Below, in pieces: positions 58,800 to 64,000 of a stretch of DNA of 64,000 nucleotides. The DNA lies in the NCBI RefSeq assembly GCF_902459465.1, contig NC_047063.1, positions 24,845,055 to 24,909,054 on the forward strand, written 5' to 3'. Each line of letters opens with the position of its first letter. Position 1 is the first letter of the stretch. A model generated the notes under the pieces. The model searched no databases. It was not told the origin of the DNA and was given only the letters and a program-made list of their open reading frames with translations. Source of the stretch: Asterias rubens (taxonomy: Eukaryota > Echinodermata > Asteroidea > Forcipulatida > Asteriidae). A program made the translations under genes and the position numbers.

Positions 58800-58995
58800 A
58801 GTATGGCGTTAAGGTTAGGGTTGGAGCTAGGGTTGCACAATCTTGGTTAGGGTTGAATTGGGGTGTGATAGGGTTATGGTAAGGCTACAGGATTTAATTG
58901 GGATAGAGGTTGCCTTTCTATGTGTTTTGGGATGGGGTTAGAGTTTAGATAGGGTTAGGGTTGTGGTTGGTATATAGGGTTAGGGCAAGGTTATA
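58800..58995. repeat. Degenerate TTAGGG-rich block
   Basis: Ten or so GTTAGGG/ATAGGG/CTAGGG motifs (for example GTTAGGGTTGGAGCTAGGGT, ATAGGGTTAGGGTTG) spaced irregularly. Resembles a decayed internal telomeric repeat, but could be simple GT-rich drift. Confidence 0.5.
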
Positions 58996-58999
58996 GAAT

Positions 59000-61130
59000 T
59001 GAGGATTAGTTGAAAGATTTAATGTGTCATTTATGAGCTGTCACTCTAACCTTTATGTTGTATTAGTTTAAGATGCATATGATTTGATACCTACGTAAAT
59101 GATGATTTTAGCATGCAGTTCTTCTTTTGCATAAATTTTGGGTATGAGTACAAAGCATGGCAGATCAGTAGACCATCACATCATCATCAAAGTTATGTGA
59201 ACCAAGAAGTGCGCACACACTGCCAAGAAGGTCTCAATAGAGGACTAAATGGTCTACATGGACCAAGACCAACGAACAAATTGCACTTCCAACTCAACAC
59301 AGTGTTTTTGTTTTCTTTCGGACATTTATTAAAATAGTGACTAACCAAGGCATGGTATCTATATCTACCTCCAGCTACATGGAATAACAATGATGGAATG
59401 GTAAGAAATAACATCAAAGCTAATGTATGAATAACTTGTAAGCAACACAAAGGAACAAGGGGGGATCACACCATCTCGGGTAAGGCATGAACCACATGAC
59501 ATCCAACTTCAGGCTTTATAGAGGGAAAACTCTCAACAGATAGTTTTAACCCCAAAACAGTGTTATAAAAAATGCTTCCCTTATGCCTAAAGAGTTGTTG
59601 TTGGATGTCACACGAACTGGGATCGTTATAAACTCTACTCTAGTTTAAATATCATCCAGAATTTCACTACTGTATATAAGAGTTGTATAGTATTCACAGG
59701 CATAAGAAATAGTTGGTATATCTACACAAAATAGTGGAATCCGACGGGAGTTGAATATTATTGTAGAATGATAACAGAGACATGCTTGACTTCAATATTC
59801 CCAATTTCCGCTTTCAATTTGTGCAATGAGCTACATTTGTGTACTTTGACTAATCAAATCGGACTAAGATTCATCCACGTAGTGATTTGTATTTTAATTT
59901 TATAAATTTTAGTGCTCTTTTAAATCGAGCCATGTCTTTTAGTAGGTCGATTTGAAATGTCCTTTAAACTTTGTCAGACCAAAAGAAAACACAAACCAAT
60001 GGGAAAAATAGAAGGGTACAATAGAGATCCTTGATTCCAACACAATGTCTTACCCCGTCTTACCCCGTCTTACCCCGTTTCTCAATTTTGAGGTATACTT
60101 GCAACATGACTGTGATTTGCCAAACCATTATCAAGAGTCCTCTTCCCAAAGAGTCTAAAACTGTTTTAGGGATAAATGTTCCAATCTTGATTTGTAAATC
60201 TGTATTTTCAACTAGTGCTGCTCTGGGGAAAACCTTCAAGTCACAAATTTTTGCTGCACGTTTTTTGTTTACACTTGACGTATAAAACCTTGAAGCCTAC
60301 ATGTACATGTACGTGCCATGAAATGCCATTGCTACCACAGCACATAATTAATAAATTGTTTTAATTTTGAACAATCAAAAAGTGTATTGTTGATCGAAAC
60401 AATCTTCTGAAATGTTTCTTGATATCCCAGTACATGTATGATTTATGCGCAAACAACTGGCCAGTTTTGTAGGCCTGCAATTTTAAAAACACGTAAGGCA
60501 GGTGTTTGAAATAACGCACTCTGATTTCCTTAAAGCTTTTTACTGACCCATAATTACAAAGTGGATACACTTTTAAAATGAACTCGGAAAAACAAAAGGT
60601 TGTCTGAAATATAAGATTGGAGCAGAAGTTAATGCCATATAGTCCCAAACTACAGCATCCACAATTGCAGTGATTAAATCAGAGGTTCTGAATCCTCAGA
60701 AAACACTTGATAATAAATCAATAATTACCCTAACAAGAAAACCCAACCGTGTATATTATGTACATTTAGAAAGTTTTAGACAGAATGTCATTTCCATCCC
60801 CATAAATTCTCCCCAGAGAATATCGTTATTGTCCCCCAATGCTTTCAACGTTCAGGCTACCACAATCATTTTGGGTACAGACTTACAACTTTCTACACTT
60901 TCCATCCATAAACATGTACATGATATCCAGTAAAATGTCTAAGGCTTTGTCATAAAATATAAACTACCATTAATTCCTTTCTTTTAATAGATCTTATTTA
61001 ATTTATACTTTAATATATTATGTATGTCTACAGACTCTATACGGATAAATCTCTTACTGTGTAATTCCTTCTCAACCAAGTAGCTTTACATTATTGCACT
61101 TGAGTGTTTGCAGCAGTGTGTAACCAACAT
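59000..61130. other. No gene recognised
   Basis: AT-rich DNA with only short frames. A triple repeat CTTACCCCGT occurs at 60049-60078. May be the 3' UTR or intron of a gene outside the window, but nothing in it shows this. Confidence 0.4.
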
Positions 61131-61136
61131 GAGTTG

Positions 61137-61250
61137 TGCCAGTCCATTATGTGTCCAATATCACCAAGTCCATTATTATTCAGTCCAATATCACCCAGTC
61201 CATTATCACCCAGTCCATTATCACCCAGTCCATTACCAGCACCCAGTCAA
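61137..61250. repeat. 15-bp repeat CAGTCCATTATCACC
   Basis: Four good and three poorer units. Confidence 0.8.
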
Positions 61251-61271
61251 ACATCATTATGACTTAATCAG

Positions 61272-61656
61272 TTAAAGACTCTGGACACTATTGGTAATTG
61301 TCAAAGACCAGTCTTCTCACTTGGTGTATCTCAACATATGCATAAAATAACAAACCTGTGAAAATTTGATTTCAATCGGTCGTCCAAGTTGCGAGATAAT
61401 AATGAAAGAAAAAACACCCTTGTCACACGAAGTTGTGTGCTTTTAGATGCTTGATTTTGAGACCTCAAATTCTAAATCAGAGGTCTCAAAATCAAATTTG
61501 TGGAAAATTTATTCTTTCTCAAAACTACGGCACTTCAGAGGAAGCAGTTTCTAACAATGTTTTATACTATCAACCTTTCCCCATTACTCGTTACCAAGTG
61601 AGATTTTATGCTAATAATTATTATGAGTAATCACCAATAGTGTCCACTGCCTTTAA
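61272..61656. mobile_element. TTAA-flanked element, family B (copy at 61 kb)
   Basis: Body 61276-61652, TTAA at both ends. AGACTCTGGACACTATTGGT on the left and ACCAATAGTGTCCACTGCCT on the right. The interior has the full family order. Confidence 0.88.
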
Positions 61657-64000
61657 GGCCCAGACCATGGCACTTCATACCCTTCTATAAGATGGAAAAG
61701 GAATTGATAATGAAACAGAACCGACTTTCCCAATCAAACCAACCAAGCTGATTCGGTACAGTGAAGTAATGATTCAAAATTAATTTTAAAAACGCTAGTC
61801 TTGTAAAGCCTAAATGAACACGCCCTAACATCACTGCAAATTCAAACAATTGACTGTGTTTACAGCAGAGCGTACGAGCAGCTCTAGTTATTATCACCTA
61901 GTATGGTAGCCGACAAGTTTTGTTTTAAGATACTTTGGCCCCAACTTTCAAATTAAAGTTGCTGGTTGATCCCTAAAGAGATACAAATCTTTCTGACAAA
62001 TTAATATTCCCAGCCTCTGTTTCAACACCCCTGCCTTTCTATTTCAAATCTCATTATTCTTTGTGGACCAAACAGTTGTTTCCTGGACTGGTACTCTTCA
62101 TGTTTGTTATACACTCTGGTTAAGGTATAAATATAAGTCATCTTCACTGAGTTCAATCCTGGTTAGCTCTATAGTACCCCATACAACGGAACTTGCAAAC
62201 ATAGAACATGCAGTAATTGGTAATCTATTATCTAGTCTAGGGAGGTAAAATGGGGGATTAGAAGCAGCATATGAGAACAAGTCTAATTAATAATAATAAT
62301 AATACCAATAATAATAGTAATAACAATAATACTTATGTGAAAATGCATGAAGCTTAGCTCACAGAGCTGCAAAGTGAGCAATATGCTAAGCAGAAAACAC
62401 TTTCACTTTGCAGAAACAGCCAACTGAGCCCAATTTGATAAAGCTGCTTAGAGCAGTAACCTGTTCAGCACAGAAAAGTGCTTGGCAAAAAAAAGTGCTT
62501 GGCACAGGAAACTGTGTAGCACAGAAAATAATTGCTTAACAGAAACATGTTAACAGCAATATGCAATTCTGGTATTGGGCAACAGTTATTAATTCTCTGC
62601 AATCAGATGCTTTCCTCTATAATACTTTGGAAGCGGCTTTGGGAGGGTTAGGGTTAATGTCTTCAAACTGGTTCATAGTTAATTTACTTAGCACAAAGCT
62701 GTTTAGTTTCCGCTAAGCAGCTCTATAAAATTTTGCCCGGCACAACAAAATGTAACACTCACTACACTACGAATCTTTGACTACTTTTATCAGGAATGTT
62801 GGAATGGTTTTATCGTTATTAAAATTTACAAAGTATTTGACACAACTTTTTAATTTTTTTTTTCCGTCTTTTTGTTTAGTACTTAATGTGACTGACATTA
62901 TACAAAGAATCTCCGGACAGAAAGACACCGTTTAAAATTGCTTTGAATTTTTTTTATATGAAATGAAAGGTAAAAAAAAAAAAAGGAAATGGAGTTTTGA
63001 TGGAAATGAAATATACAAAATGGACATGGCTGAGAAATGTCACGCTTTAAACAGATGCAAAAATATTAGTGTGGATTCATGAAAACATTCCTTAAGCAAA
63101 CTATTGTGAATGGACAAAGAGTGAAAACTAGTTTTTGTACATTTTCTCAAGGAGAAACGTTTCAAAGTAAAAAATATAAATATGTAACTAAATATATTAA
63201 CAACATATTAAAAGGAAAATCTGATGCTAATTCTGTCCTATATTCAAATAAACATAATATATATTCTACAGTACTTCTTTTTTTAAAGTCATTTAAAGAT
63301 TGCCATAGCCCATTATAAATCTGATATGATTCACTTAATACTAAGCTCGTTAAGAATTAACTCAATAAATATTAAAATTAAATATGTAATCACTTTAAAG
63401 TCTACCGATTAATTTCTTAGTTATCAAATAATCCTCAAATATTCCATTATGTCATAGGATTACTTCAGTGCTGCCCTTTGCATTGATAAAATAATAAAAT
63501 TACTAGTAACTCCGAATGTTTAAGTTGAGAAGTTGCACGATTTAGTCTTTGTTGTGACTTAATTTGTACATAATGTATTTACAATGCATGCAGTAATGTC
63601 ATCTCTGGGGGAAATATGACGGTCACAAAAACTCCCAGGGGAAACAAAAAAACAAAACATTTTGAAATTAAGAAAGCTACTGATGTTCATCACTTCAGAT
63701 AACTCCTTCTTTCAGAAAAATTTATTTTTCAAATGTGGTTGAAAAATCTGACTGTTATCATCGGTGGTTTAGTTGGTGTCATACTAAAATCGCAAGTAAT
63801 ATGGCCTGTAGTGACTTTTTTCACCGAACTCGGGGAAAGTATCGAGTACACAGTGCTAACACACTTTGGTGTAAATCGGTAAAACCAAACTAATATTCTT
63901 TATCCCTGATGCAAATTTAACATCGATGATATCATCCTACAAAAGACATTCTTTTTGTTTTGTTTTCAGGGTATTTTTTTTCCAGTGTGGCACATAAAGT
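61657..64000. other. No gene recognised; one family D copy
   Basis: A family D element is suggested at 62360-62745 (GAGCCCAATTTGATAAAGCT ... GCTAAGCAGCTCTATAAAAT). An ATA-type microsatellite lies at 62288-62330. The rest is AT-rich with no conserved frame. TAAAACCAAACTAATATTCTTTATCCCTGA-like sequence near 63880 also occurs at 53485, pointing to a further dispersed repeat. Confidence 0.45.

Noticed and set aside
63079-63318. Lys/Tyr/Asn-rich frame of 79 codons
   Set aside because: Composition is that of the AT-rich DNA; no resemblance to a protein family.

Overview
The window is nuclear DNA of an animal: coding sequence is split into short exons with GT-AG introns, intergenic DNA is AT-rich, and transposon remnants are everywhere. 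Gene content and actin intron positions (after codons of about 41, 121 and 204 in standard actin numbering) fit an invertebrate deuterostome. The repeat families look to me like those of an echinoderm, most likely a sea star. That assignment is inference and was not checked by any search.

Layout. (1) 40-3035, + strand: the last three exons of aminomethyltransferase (glycine cleavage T-protein); the 5' part lies outside the window. (2) 8493-16734, - strand: a mitochondrial carrier of the carnitine/acylcarnitine type with eight recognised exons. One internal exon could not be found, and a second copy of the last exon lies downstream at 5564-5617. (3) 17306-17426, + strand: a tRNA-Leu(CAA) gene with a hairpin intron. 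(4) 19241-21653, - strand: a complete four-exon actin of 379 residues. (5) 26278-29968, + strand: an inverted, strongly diverged actin paralogue of 380 residues with the same introns and an open frame but with several ATP-site residues replaced. Part of its last exon is almost identical to gene 4. (6) 36395-54364, + strand: a 13-exon gene for an 829-residue type I membrane receptor (signal peptide, EGF-EGF-CUB-unknown-LDLa-EGF-EGF-EGF-TM, cytoplasmic tail with three PPxY motifs and an acidic dileucine). (7) 54.7-64 kb: no recognisable gene, only repeats.

The rest is dominated by repeats: three families of TTAA-flanked fold-back elements, at least three other palindromic families, tRNA-derived SINEs, CR1/L2-like LINE pieces (one with a 527-codon reverse transcriptase frame) and several minisatellites. 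The genes do not form one pathway. AMT and the carrier are both mitochondrial and lie tail to tail, but nothing in the sequence links them functionally.

The points most worth a second look are the inverted actin pair with its conversion-like tract, the catalytically altered actin-like protein, the receptor architecture, a SINE whose Pol III A-box segment is amplified seven times, the duplicated terminal exon of the carrier, and a 31-bp insertion with a 12-bp target duplication inside a fold-back element.
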